Source of the DNA: Marinobacter manganoxydans MnI7-9
GTDB taxonomy: Bacteria > Pseudomonadota > Gammaproteobacteria > Pseudomonadales > Oleiphilaceae
DNA length: 64,000 nucleotides
Reading direction: 5' to 3'
NCBI RefSeq assembly: GCF_000235625.1
Contig: NZ_AGTR01000018.1
Coordinates: forward strand, 1 to 64,000
Below the pieces are notes generated by a model that saw nothing but the letters and a program-made list of their open reading frames with translations, was not told the DNA's origin and did no database searches. Made by a program: the position numbers and the translations under genes. Each line of letters begins with the position of its first letter. Within the stretch, counting starts at the first letter, position 1. This document shows, in pieces, positions 56,254 to 64,000 of this stretch.

Positions 56254-56823
56254 CTACCCCTGTTCAAACTCCCGAACCAACTCCTGCAGGAAATACAGCC
56301 CGGCGGAACTCAGGAAACACCGCCCTGCACCGGCTCGAAACAAGAGGTGGCGTTTATCGAGGTAGTCCAGGGCTTCCGGCAGGCCTTTCTCAAACCGTGC
56401 GGCCCTCAGGATCTCCTGGTATTCCTCATCGCTCGCCAGGGCCGATAGGTCTTGCTCGTTCAGCCCGGCGTCGGGCCGGCCAAGGTATTCAAGATCCCGA
56501 CCGCTGCGTGCGAAATAACGCCCTATCAAAAGTAGGATCACCTGCACGCGGAAGGCGTTCTCGTCGTGCTCTTCATTCTCGTCGTCACTGCTTTCCTTGA
56601 GGAAGAAAAACGCGCCGGTTTCGTTGAACACCAGCTCGCTGCCCAGGTGCTCGTATAAGGTCCGGAAGTGGGACAGATGGTTATACAGCAGATTGTAGAG
56701 CGGATTGGCACGCAACTCCGAGCGGTTGCTGTCCCACACATCACGCACAATCACCCGGCCGGCCTGGAATTCCCGGTAGATGGCAGCGCTGTGGGCCGGG
56801 AGGATTTCTTCAAATTCAGACAT
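56254..56823 (-). CDS. MksE/JetB-like KITE subunit of an SMC defence complex
   Basis: This 189-residue protein resembles the small winged-helix KITE subunit (MksE/MukE; JetB) of Mks/Wadjet condensins: NPLYNLLYNHLSHFRTLYEH, LGSELVFNETGAFFFLKES, FRVQVILLLIGRYFARSG and LLFRAGAGRCFLSSAGLYFL. It would bridge the kleisin and DNA. I chose the ATG at 56823, which has a GGAG site and overlaps the kleisin stop by eight bases (ATGTCTGA), as at the other junctions of the operon. It is the last gene. The family call rests on size, pattern and context rather than on a diagnostic motif. Confidence 0.75.
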   Translation of the reverse strand: MSEFEEILPAHSAAIYREFQAGRVIVRDVWDSNRSELRANPLYNLLYNHLSHFRTLYEHLGSELVFNETGAFFFLKESSDDENEEHDENAFRVQVILLLIGRYFARSGRDLEYLGRPDAGLNEQDLSALASDEEYQEILRAARFEKGLPEALDYLDKRHLLFRAGAGRCFLSSAGLYFLQELVREFEQG

Positions 56824-58216
56824 TCTGTTGCTCCAGGCGACGCTTTCGGTAGACAAACTGTTCACTGTCGGATGACTGATCGAGGATTCGGAAGCGATTG
56901 GTAGTCACCACCTGCAAGCCCTCGGGGGGCGAGTTTACCAGCCGGTTTAACGCCGCCAGCAGGTCCGGAAAGCGATAGCCGGGGATAAAGCCGTCCAGGC
57001 GGCCGTGCAGCTCACGCACCAGGTCGGTCGTAGGCCGAAGTTCCAGGGTTTCCAGCCATTGATAGAGCTGGTTGATACGCTGGACATCAATCCGGGTATG
57101 GCGTCCGCTGCCATCCACTTGCTGCAGAACCGGCACTTCAGCCTTGCGTCGGAGGTCGTTCAGGCGCAGCTCCAGTTCGCTGAACAACAGCTGGTAGTAG
57201 CTGGACGATTCACCGAAGGCGTAGTGTTTCGGTCGTTGCTGGGCCCGAAGGCCGATCAGAAAACCGGTGCTGCGGGCAAAGTCTCCACCTTCCAGCCATT
57301 TTCGTTTCAGGCTGAGGGTCTCGGTTTCCCCCTTGAGTTCCTGCAGCTTGCCGTAGAAATGCTCCATGGCGTTGTACTGGACCATGCCCTGGCGCGTCTT
57401 GCGCAGGAAGTGCTCCACCTCCTGGGCCACCGCCTGAATGGGTTTGTACAGGGCGTTCAAACTAATGGAGGAACGGAACAACTGATCTGCCAGGCTGTGA
57501 TCGCCGTGATTTTCCAGCAACCGCACCATCGCTTCCAGGGTTTCGAACAGGTTGCTGCCATCCGGCAGCCGCGTATCCGGGTTCAAAAACACCAGGGTCG
57601 GCTTGATGTGGCGCTCGTACAGGGTAACGATCTGCTCAAACAGGTTCTGGCGGAACTCAAGGAATTTCTGGGGCGCCCGGCTGGCGTCGCCGGAGAGATC
57701 CGCAAGCTGCGCACTGATGGTCTGCATGCGCAGGACATTCTGGCGCAGCAAACCGATGAGCTGGCTCACCCGCTCGTTCAGATCATCCCTCAGTTCGGTG
57801 TAGTCCGGATCGGCGTCGCTGAAAGAGCTGGTCTCGAGCCGATTGCGCACGTCCCGAAGGGTTACAAGATGGCCGCGAAGCCGAGCATCCGTCAGTTCCT
57901 GGTACAGCGACGCGTTGCAGGCACGCATCAGGTTGATCAGGGCATCCTGAAACACCAGGCGCCGCTCACCTTCGGCCTTGATGATGTCGATCACCAGGCC
58001 GCTGCGGAACAGATTGTCGGTATTCAGCGCAAAACGCACCCGATCCCGGTCGGCGTTGCCAAGGGTGCGGGTATAGTCCATCACCTCGGCCACCAGATCG
58101 CTCTCACGGATATACCGGGCTTCGTTCCGGTCCATCCGTTCGATCATCCGGAACAGGATCTTCGGGTGCTCGAACAGCAGCCGGGTGGTATCCAGGGTGC
58201 TGAACCGTTTACTCAT
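56816..58216 (-). CDS. MksF/JetA-like kleisin subunit
   Basis: The 466-residue, mostly helical protein starts with a winged-helix-like region (ESDLVAEVMDYTRTLGNADR, FALNTDNLFRSGLVIDIIKA). A long helical middle (LRDDLNERVSQLIGLLRQNV) and a C-terminal region (RFPDLLAALNRLVNSPPEGL) follow. Together with an SMC gene upstream and a KITE gene downstream this fits the kleisin MksF/JetA. It does not obviously resemble DUF3375-type JetA, so the exact Wadjet subtype is unclear. It overlaps its neighbours by eight bases on each side. Confidence 0.72.
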   Translation of the reverse strand: MSKRFSTLDTTRLLFEHPKILFRMIERMDRNEARYIRESDLVAEVMDYTRTLGNADRDRVRFALNTDNLFRSGLVIDIIKAEGERRLVFQDALINLMRACNASLYQELTDARLRGHLVTLRDVRNRLETSSFSDADPDYTELRDDLNERVSQLIGLLRQNVLRMQTISAQLADLSGDASRAPQKFLEFRQNLFEQIVTLYERHIKPTLVFLNPDTRLPDGSNLFETLEAMVRLLENHGDHSLADQLFRSSISLNALYKPIQAVAQEVEHFLRKTRQGMVQYNAMEHFYGKLQELKGETETLSLKRKWLEGGDFARSTGFLIGLRAQQRPKHYAFGESSSYYQLLFSELELRLNDLRRKAEVPVLQQVDGSGRHTRIDVQRINQLYQWLETLELRPTTDLVRELHGRLDGFIPGYRFPDLLAALNRLVNSPPEGLQVVTTNRFRILDQSSDSEQFVYRKRRLEQQNV

Positions 58217-61148
58217 CCACCTGCTCCATCAGGCTAGCCTGGGTCTGATCAGCCCAGTGGCTCATGGCCTCGCCGTTGGTAAAGCCCTCCGCTCCACCCC
58301 AGAACACCAGGGTACGTTGCGGGCTGTAAGGCTTCGCGGTGCGCATCTGCCCTACTTCCAGGTGTCGGCCGATCAGGTAAATCACTTCCGCGCTGGCGCT
58401 ATGAGTGGCGGCAGAGAACAGGTTGAAGCCCTGCTTGCGTAACCGCTCCAGCAGCGAGGGCATCTGGCTGATGTCCACGCTGGCCAGCTCATCCAGCACC
58501 ATGGGGAACGACAATTGAACGCCCGGGTACAACACCCGTTTCAGCAGCCGGTACACCAGTTCCAGATTGATCAGGGCCGTGGTGGAGGTGGACTGGCCCT
58601 TCTTGTCGAGGCTTGTGGCGTTTTCCTTCCGGGTTCTGTAGGAAATGCCGGTGATCACCTTGTCCATGGTCAGGCGCTTGCTGCCGCCCTCCCCGAAAAA
58701 GTCCGCCACGAACACCCGCAAACGGTCATAAAACGCGTCCGACTGCAGCTGGTTGCCATAGGGGTCGATGTTGTTCGCTTCTTCCACCAGATTGCGGAAT
58801 TTCGGATCGGTATGAATATCCACGCGGATTTCCACCAGATCGTTGATGCGCACCCCTTCGAGCTCACGGTTCAGTTGCGCCTCGAAACGGGCAATGTGCT
58901 CGTGGTTGGATTTCAGGGCCTGCCGGTAGCTGGCCACGGTTTCATTGTGGATGCCCACCTGCTGCTCAAGCACATTCCAGCGCTCTGCCATGCCGGCAAA
59001 CAGATCTGAGAGACCTTTGAACGTTTCCCGGATAGCCGATGACGCGGGGCTGTCTTTCTGCAATTCGCCTTCGGTGTCGTCGTGGATGCCCAGATACACG
59101 AACTGACGAAGGTGGTCGAGGATACTGCGACGGCGCTCCTCCAGGTCGTCCAGCTGGGTTTGAAGGTCATCAAACGCCGCCACAGACACCTGCTCAATGT
59201 CCAAAGGCTGTTCCGCTTCCACCGCTTTCAGATGCGGGAACCGGTGCTCTACCGTGCCAACACTCCGGCTGAGGCCCGCCAATTCCCGTTCCCGCTCTTC
59301 GATACGCTCTTTTTCGGCCCTGGCTTTGGCGGCCTTCTGCTGAACCGCATCCTGCTTTTCCTGCTCCAGCCGGGCCTGTTCTTCCAGCCTGGCCAGCTGT
59401 TCCTCCGCCGCCTGCTTCTCCTCAGTAGCGTCCCTAAGTGTGGTTGCCGCTGCCGGGTAACGGCTCAGGGTATCCAGATCCTTTTCGATGGCGCGGATCT
59501 CTTTTTCCGTGCGCTCGATCAACCGTGGCCGGTCATGTTCCTGGTTGGCGGTGTCTGCCAGCTCCGCCCGCTCCTTTTCCAGGCCATGAAGCTCACCTTC
59601 AATATGCCGGCGCTGCTCTGCGAAGTCAGTCTGCCGGGCCGGCTGGGCCGAATATTCGGCGTCGAACCAGTCGAAGCCTTTGTCATTGGGCACGAACAGC
59701 CGGGCAAACGCTTCGATGGCCGCCTTGCTGTCGGCGTCCAGATCCTGACCGGGGCTGGCCATCACCAATCGGGGGTCCACGGCCCGCAGCGGTGCCGCGG
59801 TGGCCTCATCCAACTGGTTCTGCAACTGCCAATGTTGCTTGCTCTCTCTTTCCCTCAGGGATTCCAGCTTGCGTTCAAGTTCCTGTTTCTTTTTCTGGAT
59901 CTGCTCCAGCCGGATTTCCGCCTGGGCGGCACTCTTGAGAGCAGCCAGGTGCCCTTTCTTGCTATCGAGTTCCTCTTTCTGGATGTCCTCGATTTCCTGA
60001 AGGGTCATCTCCCCGTACTGGGATACCAGCAGATCGCCATCTTTCTGGTTCTGCTCGGCCTGCTTGATGCGACGGTCGGCGGAACGGATCTCGCCCTTCA
60101 GGCCACTGGCGTCCTGCTCCAGTTTTTTCAGAGCCTGGAGCACATGGCGCAGGGTCTCGTTCTGTTCATTGAACGCCTCTACTGCGGCTTTACGCCTGGC
60201 GCCAATATCCTGCAAGGCATGGGTGACGCCATCCCGGAAAGCCGCAAAATCGTGCTGGCTGCGAAGCAGGGTTTGGTAGGCCTGATAATCCCTTTGCAGC
60301 TTCTCGAACCGTGAACGCTCTTTTTCAATCTGATTAAGCTGGATTTGCTGTTGCTTCAGTTGATCGTGCCGGTTGAGAAACTCATCGATATTGAAATCGA
60401 AGGCATCGTCGGCAAACTTCTTGTCCGCCTCGATAATGCTGGCCACCGCGTTGGACATGGCCTGATCGTCTGCCTTCATTTCAAACAGCAACAGGATCAG
60501 CGTGCGCAGCGACTGCACCCGGCGCTCGTCGGACTCACCCAGGGGCAGCACCGAATAGCGTACGGCATCGGCGTTCATTAGCTCGCTGCTGTACAACATC
60601 TTTTTAAGCTTGGCCGGTTCATTGACCAGTCGGGTATCTTTGGAGAACTTTTTCAGCGCCTCGGACAAACGGCTGAACGACAGCTCCGGCACCGCCTGGC
60701 CGATTCCGTCCTCACCATCGCCATTCCAGAACAGCGGCCGCAGCTGGTCGTAACCAACCGGCACGAAAGCGCGGGCATAACTGAGCTGGCTGGCGCTGTC
60801 CCGGTACAAAATCTGGCAATGCACCCCCGCCGGGTTCTCCGCTTCCATGATCAGGAAGCTGAACTGACTGGGGAAATAATGCTGGTAGCTTTCCTCGTTA
60901 GAGTAGAAGCTGCCGGCACTGGCATTGCGGAACGCGAATTTCTTGCGACTGTTCTTGAAGTTGTTTTCCGGCAGCAGAAACAGACGCAGGGAATTCAGCA
61001 GACTGGACTTGCCCAGATTGCCCGGGCCCAGGATCAGGCCGTGGTTATCCACCGGAATTTCCACGTAACAGAAGCCGGCGGAATCCACCAACACCAGACG
61101 GCGAATACCAAAATTGAAATTGCCTGGGCTCCCCTGGGAGTCACTCAT
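58209..61148 (-). CDS. MksB/JetC-like SMC ATPase
   Basis: This 979-residue protein is an SMC-type ATPase. The N-terminal head has the Walker A motif GPGNLGKSS (residues 41-49). Long coiled-coil segments run from about 260 to 780 (QQQIQLNQIEKERSRFEKLQ, LEQIQKKKQELERKLESLRE). The C-terminal head has a signature-like stretch (SLDKKGQSTSTTALINLELV) and Walker B VLDELASVD (about 884-892), followed by FSAATHSASAEVIYLIGR. In place of the usual LSGGE signature it has a GQSTST form, as in MukB/MksB-like proteins. It would load on and extrude DNA, probably small circular DNA if the system is a Wadjet. Confidence 0.85.
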   Translation of the reverse strand: MSDSQGSPGNFNFGIRRLVLVDSAGFCYVEIPVDNHGLILGPGNLGKSSLLNSLRLFLLPENNFKNSRKKFAFRNASAGSFYSNEESYQHYFPSQFSFLIMEAENPAGVHCQILYRDSASQLSYARAFVPVGYDQLRPLFWNGDGEDGIGQAVPELSFSRLSEALKKFSKDTRLVNEPAKLKKMLYSSELMNADAVRYSVLPLGESDERRVQSLRTLILLLFEMKADDQAMSNAVASIIEADKKFADDAFDFNIDEFLNRHDQLKQQQIQLNQIEKERSRFEKLQRDYQAYQTLLRSQHDFAAFRDGVTHALQDIGARRKAAVEAFNEQNETLRHVLQALKKLEQDASGLKGEIRSADRRIKQAEQNQKDGDLLVSQYGEMTLQEIEDIQKEELDSKKGHLAALKSAAQAEIRLEQIQKKKQELERKLESLRERESKQHWQLQNQLDEATAAPLRAVDPRLVMASPGQDLDADSKAAIEAFARLFVPNDKGFDWFDAEYSAQPARQTDFAEQRRHIEGELHGLEKERAELADTANQEHDRPRLIERTEKEIRAIEKDLDTLSRYPAAATTLRDATEEKQAAEEQLARLEEQARLEQEKQDAVQQKAAKARAEKERIEERERELAGLSRSVGTVEHRFPHLKAVEAEQPLDIEQVSVAAFDDLQTQLDDLEERRRSILDHLRQFVYLGIHDDTEGELQKDSPASSAIRETFKGLSDLFAGMAERWNVLEQQVGIHNETVASYRQALKSNHEHIARFEAQLNRELEGVRINDLVEIRVDIHTDPKFRNLVEEANNIDPYGNQLQSDAFYDRLRVFVADFFGEGGSKRLTMDKVITGISYRTRKENATSLDKKGQSTSTTALINLELVYRLLKRVLYPGVQLSFPMVLDELASVDISQMPSLLERLRKQGFNLFSAATHSASAEVIYLIGRHLEVGQMRTAKPYSPQRTLVFWGGAEGFTNGEAMSHWADQTQASLMEQVDE

Positions 61149-61980
61149 CCAGAATCATCTCCTGTTCCATGAATTTGCCGGTTGCCCGGAAGGCCTCTGC
61201 GAGGGCAAAGAAGCCATGCCCCTCCGCCAAGGAAATCGCCCTCGTAAACCGTTCGGTGGTGTCCGGTAGTTTGCGGAACCGGCCCAGCCATGGTTGCCAG
61301 TCGGGCGGCTGAACAAAGGTGGCTTTGTCACCAAGAGAGGCTGCGACCGTCGAGAACATTTGCAGACCACCCGCATCATAATCGAATGCGCAGAATACTT
61401 CTTCATAGCCCTGCAACCAGTCGAGAATCGCGCGCCGGGTCACCCGGTTACCACTGCCCAATACCACATCGCAGTCCGCCAGATGCAAGGCCCAGCCAAG
61501 AGCCTCACCGGTAAACTTCAGCATCTGCTGATATTGGTAGAAGTTACGCTCGTTTTCTATTACCAGCACGGAGCCGGCGCGCTGAAAACCGATGTCAACA
61601 GAATCGCTCTTGATAACAACCACATCCGGACGGCTGGATGCCAATACCCCATGGTAAACCAGAAGAAAACTTACCTCAGTACCATGGCGATGAGAGTCAC
61701 CTTTTCTAGCGGCGTCTACTCTGTTTAAGGGAGCCTCCGCGACGTTCTGCAGCTCCGCGAAAGCGGTTTCATCCCGGACCGTGACCAGCCATCGGTTGGA
61801 CTGGACCTTTTCTGTGGCAAACATGTCCCGATGGCGCCGGCGAAACTGCTCCGGAAGCTTTTTCAGGAAGGCTTCATAATTAATCGGTTGGCCACGCAGG
61901 ATTTTGTCGAGATAGTCGTTCAAGGGCGTACCACGGTTATTCTTGGATTTGCGTATGGGCTGGGAAGCAAAATAACTCAT
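61141..61980 (-). CDS. MksG/JetD-like Toprim nuclease subunit (short form)
   Basis: The 279-residue protein has a C-terminal Toprim fold: VLVIENERNFYQY supplies the catalytic Glu (Glu142), and FCAFDYDAGGLQMFSTV supplies the DxD pair (Asp200 and Asp202). The N-terminal 130 residues form a variable domain with a basic patch (KLPEQFRRRHRDMF). MksG/JetD proteins cleave plasmid DNA captured by the SMC complex and are usually longer (about 350-400 residues with a DUF3322-like N-terminus), so this is a short form. It is the first gene of the operon. Its position before the SMC gene is unusual. It is divergent from an antitoxin gene. Confidence 0.72.
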   Translation of the reverse strand: MSYFASQPIRKSKNNRGTPLNDYLDKILRGQPINYEAFLKKLPEQFRRRHRDMFATEKVQSNRWLVTVRDETAFAELQNVAEAPLNRVDAARKGDSHRHGTEVSFLLVYHGVLASSRPDVVVIKSDSVDIGFQRAGSVLVIENERNFYQYQQMLKFTGEALGWALHLADCDVVLGSGNRVTRRAILDWLQGYEEVFCAFDYDAGGLQMFSTVAASLGDKATFVQPPDWQPWLGRFRKLPDTTERFTRAISLAEGHGFFALAEAFRATGKFMEQEMILDE

Positions 61981-62035
61981 AAAGCGTTAATATGGATACC
62001 GTACTTGGCCCCTCACCACTCTTGGAGCAAAAAAT

Positions 62036-62260
62036 ATGCGCCTTCAGGATTTAATTGACGAGGCTAGCGCTCTTCCCGTCGACGAACGAGCGCTGGTTAT
62101 AGAGTCATTATTGAAAAGCCTAAACCCAAACGAAGCCAGTATTGACGAAAAATGGGTAGAAGTTGCCAAGTGCCGCCTGGACGACCTGGATTCCGGCAGG
62201 GTGAATCCTGTGCCCGGCGATGAGGTTTTCAGAAAGATTCGGAGCAGGCTGCAGAAATAA
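62036..62260 (+). CDS. Antitoxin of a type II TA pair (addiction-module component type)
   Basis: The 74-residue protein resembles the TIGR02574-type addiction-module component: LIDEASALPVDERALVIESL at the N-terminus and a C-terminal tail (DSGRVNPVPGDEVFRKIRSR). It would bind its promoter and neutralise the toxin. The stop and the toxin start share one base (TAATG). A TTGGAG site precedes the ATG. The pair reads away from the Mks operon with a shared 55-base divergent promoter region, and its base composition is more AT-rich than that of its neighbours. Confidence 0.85.
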   Translation: MRLQDLIDEASALPVDERALVIESLLKSLNPNEASIDEKWVEVAKCRLDDLDSGRVNPVPGDEVFRKIRSRLQK

Positions 62261-62550
62261 TGGATTATTCCTTTCACCCCGCAGCGGAAGCGGAATTGAA
62301 TGATGCAATCGATTACTACGAATCAATTCAAACTGGCCTCGGAGTAGATCTCGCCGAGCAAGTCGAGCAAGCAGTAGCCAGAGCTGTCAAATTCCCCCAG
62401 GCCTGGAGCTTCATTCGAAAGCCTGTTCGTCGCTCACTCGTCAAACGATTTCCCTATGGCGTTCTTTACGTTGAAAAGAAGAACAGCATTTTCATTCTTG
62501 CTGTTATGAATCTTCATCGCGAGCCAGATTATTGGGAAAACAGGCAATAA
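62260..62550 (+). CDS. RelE/ParE-superfamily toxin
   Basis: This 96-residue protein has the ParE/RelE fold pattern: FHPAAEAELNDAIDYYESIQ, LGVDLAEQVEQAVARAVKFP, RRSLVKRFPYGVLYVEKKNS and IFILAVMNLHREPDYWENR. RelE-type proteins cut mRNA on ribosomes and ParE-type proteins poison gyrase; which applies here cannot be told. It is translationally coupled to the antitoxin. Confidence 0.88.
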   Translation: MDYSFHPAAEAELNDAIDYYESIQTGLGVDLAEQVEQAVARAVKFPQAWSFIRKPVRRSLVKRFPYGVLYVEKKNSIFILAVMNLHREPDYWENRQ

Positions 62551-62608
62551 ACGAGGATTCCTCGGTAGTTACCGATAATTCCCGGAACACAGAAACAGCT
62601 GCACACCC

Positions 62609-62896
62609 ATTGCACTTATCCTGGTGCCAAGAGGCATGTCCGTCACCAAGGCCGCCGACTGGAGTATTTTCAGCAGCTTGCCGCAACCATTGATGGCCAT
62701 TCCCGCTTACCTGTTCGTAAGTACCTTCAAACCCATGCTTCCCTTCGGCCTTGGTTTGGCTGCGGGTGCTATGATCTGGATGGTGTTTGCCGAGCTTCTG
62801 CCGGATGCTAATAAAAAGCTGGAGCCGGCTTCAGTTGGTGTTGTGATTGTACTGGCCTTTCTGGGCATGATGGTTTTCCAGCTCGCCATCCACTGA
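62609..62896 (+). pseudogene. 3' remnant of a ZIP-family metal transporter gene
   Basis: The frame encodes IALILVPRGMSVTKAA, WSIFSSLPQPLMAIPAYLFV, LPFGLGLAAGAMIWMVFAEL and VVIVLAFLGMMVFQLAIH. This is the last 90 or so residues of a ZIP-type zinc/metal permease, whose full length is about 260-270. The N-terminal two thirds, with the PEG metal-site helix, are missing. The upstream boundary lies within 62551-62608, right after the toxin gene. An alternative start at 62624 (GTG) or 62636 (ATG) would make only a fragment. Confidence 0.8.
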
Positions 62897-62975
62897 CCGC
62901 GGAAGTACTGGATAGCCAGTAAGCTATTGCGGCGAACGACACTTAATACGTTTTTGAACTATCGAAGGTAACTCT

Positions 62976-63512
62976 ATGCAGAACCGGGATATTTCCGGGA
63001 ACGCCACGCAAAACCCGATACTTGTCTCGTTCCATTCAGAGGCAAGCCAGTTAACCTGGCAGCCCCTCGGTGACCGCGTGATGGGCGGGCAGTCTAACGG
63101 CACCGTTGATCTTGCAGAGGGCGGCGTTGGCGTCTTTCACGGCACTGTGCGACTGGACAACGGCGGCGGATTTTCGTCTGTGAAAGCTGACCTGCCGGAA
63201 CCTTTCGATGCAGCTGACTACACCGGTATCGAGCTTCTTGCTCGGGGCGACGGAAAAACCTACAAGATCGGCCTTCGCAACAGCACCAACCGGCGCAGCA
63301 TTGTGTACCAGCATGCATTCACACCAGGTACAGAAGAATGGAGCCGCATCCGACTCCCCTTCAGTGATTTCATCCCTACCTGGCGCGGCAAAACATTGAC
63401 CGATGAGGCAGCACTGAATCTTTCGCACCTGGCTTCGGTCAGCCTTTTTGTTTCCGGACGACAGGCTGGTGAATTTCAGCTGCGGATGCAGGATTGGAGG
63501 TTGATCCGATGA
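62976..63512 (+). CDS. CIA30-domain protein
   Basis: The 178-residue protein matches the CIA30 (complex I intermediate-associated protein 30) fold: WQPLGDRVMGGQSNGTVDLA, GVGVFHGTVRLDNGGGFSSV, YKIGLRNSTNRRSIVYQHAF and WSRIRLPFSDFIPTWRGKTL. Bacterial members are carbohydrate-binding-module-like and their function is unclear. It has no signal peptide. It overlaps the following dehydrogenase gene by four bases (ATGA), so the two are likely co-expressed. Confidence 0.82.
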   Translation: MQNRDISGNATQNPILVSFHSEASQLTWQPLGDRVMGGQSNGTVDLAEGGVGVFHGTVRLDNGGGFSSVKADLPEPFDAADYTGIELLARGDGKTYKIGLRNSTNRRSIVYQHAFTPGTEEWSRIRLPFSDFIPTWRGKTLTDEAALNLSHLASVSLFVSGRQAGEFQLRMQDWRLIR

Positions 63513-64000
63513 CCAAACTCGCTCTGATAACCGGTGCCAGCGCCGGCATTGGCCGTGAAGCCTGCGCCCTCTTTGCCCGGAAAGGCTACAGGGTGATCGC
63601 CCTGTCCCGACAGCCAGCTGGTGTCGAGTCTGCCGATCTGGAGCTGGCGCTGGATCTAGAGTCCTTTGACCAGATCGAAGGGCTTGCGGGCGCTCTGGAC
63701 ACGGAAATTGCAGCAGCCGAGCGGGTGATTCTGGTCAACAACTCCGGTTACGGGCAATTCGGCGCGCTTCGCGATCTCTCCGAACCCATGTGGCAAAAGC
63801 AGTTCAGTACCCACGTATTCGGCCCCATCAAGCTGGCTGCTGTCTGCCTGGGGCTCTGCGAACAGCACGGTAAACCCTTGCGGGTCATCGCGGTTAGCTC
63901 CGTTCTCTCCATCGCGCCCCAGAAAATGAAAGGCGCCTACTGTGCCGCCAAATCCGCGATGAACACGGCCCATGAGAGTTTCTGGTTTGATGAACAGGGC
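63509..64000 (+). CDS. Short-chain dehydrogenase/reductase (cut by the window end)
   Basis: The visible 164 residues are the N-terminal part of an SDR enzyme: the cofactor motif TGASAGIG near the start, NNSG, a catalytic Ser in AVSSVLS, and the catalytic YCAAK. The cofactor is NAD or NADP and the substrate is unknown. The C-terminal part lies outside the window. Confidence 0.88.
   Translation, partial: MTKLALITGASAGIGREACALFARKGYRVIALSRQPAGVESADLELALDLESFDQIEGLAGALDTEIAAAERVILVNNSGYGQFGALRDLSEPMWQKQFSTHVFGPIKLAAVCLGLCEQHGKPLRVIAVSSVLSIAPQKMKGAYCAAKSAMNTAHESFWFDEQG

Noticed and set aside
59082-60314. Long plus-strand open frame opposite the SMC gene (and a similar one at 57005-58237 opposite the kleisin)
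   Set aside because: Both are shadows of the coiled-coil or helical genes on the other strand, with low-complexity Leu/Phe/Gln-rich translations and no ribosome site.

Overview
The window looks like chromosomal DNA of a marine gammaproteobacterium, most likely Marinobacter or a close relative. This is inferred from the gene types and protein sequences, not from any search. Coding density is high and the DNA is GC-rich. I found no rRNA, tRNA, CRISPR array, insertion sequence or phage gene.

Layout. 1-4.3 kb holds a beta-CASP nuclease gene beside a zone of gene decay: a MarR/PRPP-synthetase chimera, an unidentified fragment, a bacterial HACD-like dehydratase and a broken serine beta-lactamase-family gene. 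A His-rich Spy-like periplasmic protein follows. 4.3-14.1 kb is central carbon metabolism: an isocitrate dehydrogenase with an internally duplicated domain, malate:quinone oxidoreductase, and a branched-chain 2-oxoacid dehydrogenase operon (E1alpha, E1beta, E2) that ends in a eukaryote-like Ser/Thr kinase. 14.4-20.7 kb carries a periplasmic binding protein plus a chemoreceptor, small conserved proteins (DUF1127, YdcH) and a lone FabH-type synthase. 20.8-30.2 kb has yebG behind a LexA box, the DabA/DabB inorganic-carbon pump with a divergent LysR regulator, a Baeyer-Villiger-type monooxygenase, and a GntR regulator with an SBF-like transporter. 30.3-37.5 kb has a TonB receptor / binding protein / hybrid kinase module, glutathione reductase and a GNAT acetyltransferase. 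37.6-46.9 kb is a type II secretion cluster (gspE to gspM on the minus strand, gspC divergent) without gspD or gspN, plus a LapG-like cysteine protease. 47.0-51.8 kb is an FAD-oxidase / GlpD / FGGY-kinase operon. 51.7-53.2 kb is a DadA-type amino-acid dehydrogenase behind a tandem glycine riboswitch. 53.3-56.2 kb has a patatin lipase with an apparent internal deletion and a PAS-GGDEF-EAL protein.

The most notable accessory region is 56.25-62.9 kb. A four-gene Mks/Wadjet-type SMC operon runs in the order Toprim (MksG/JetD), SMC (MksB/JetC), kleisin (MksF/JetA), KITE (MksE/JetB). All three junctions overlap by exactly 8 bases. It is divergent from a toxin-antitoxin pair, and next to that pair is a ZIP transporter gene that has lost its N-terminal two thirds. 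This suggests an inserted or rearranged defence island. The last kilobase holds a CIA30-domain protein and the start of a short-chain dehydrogenase.
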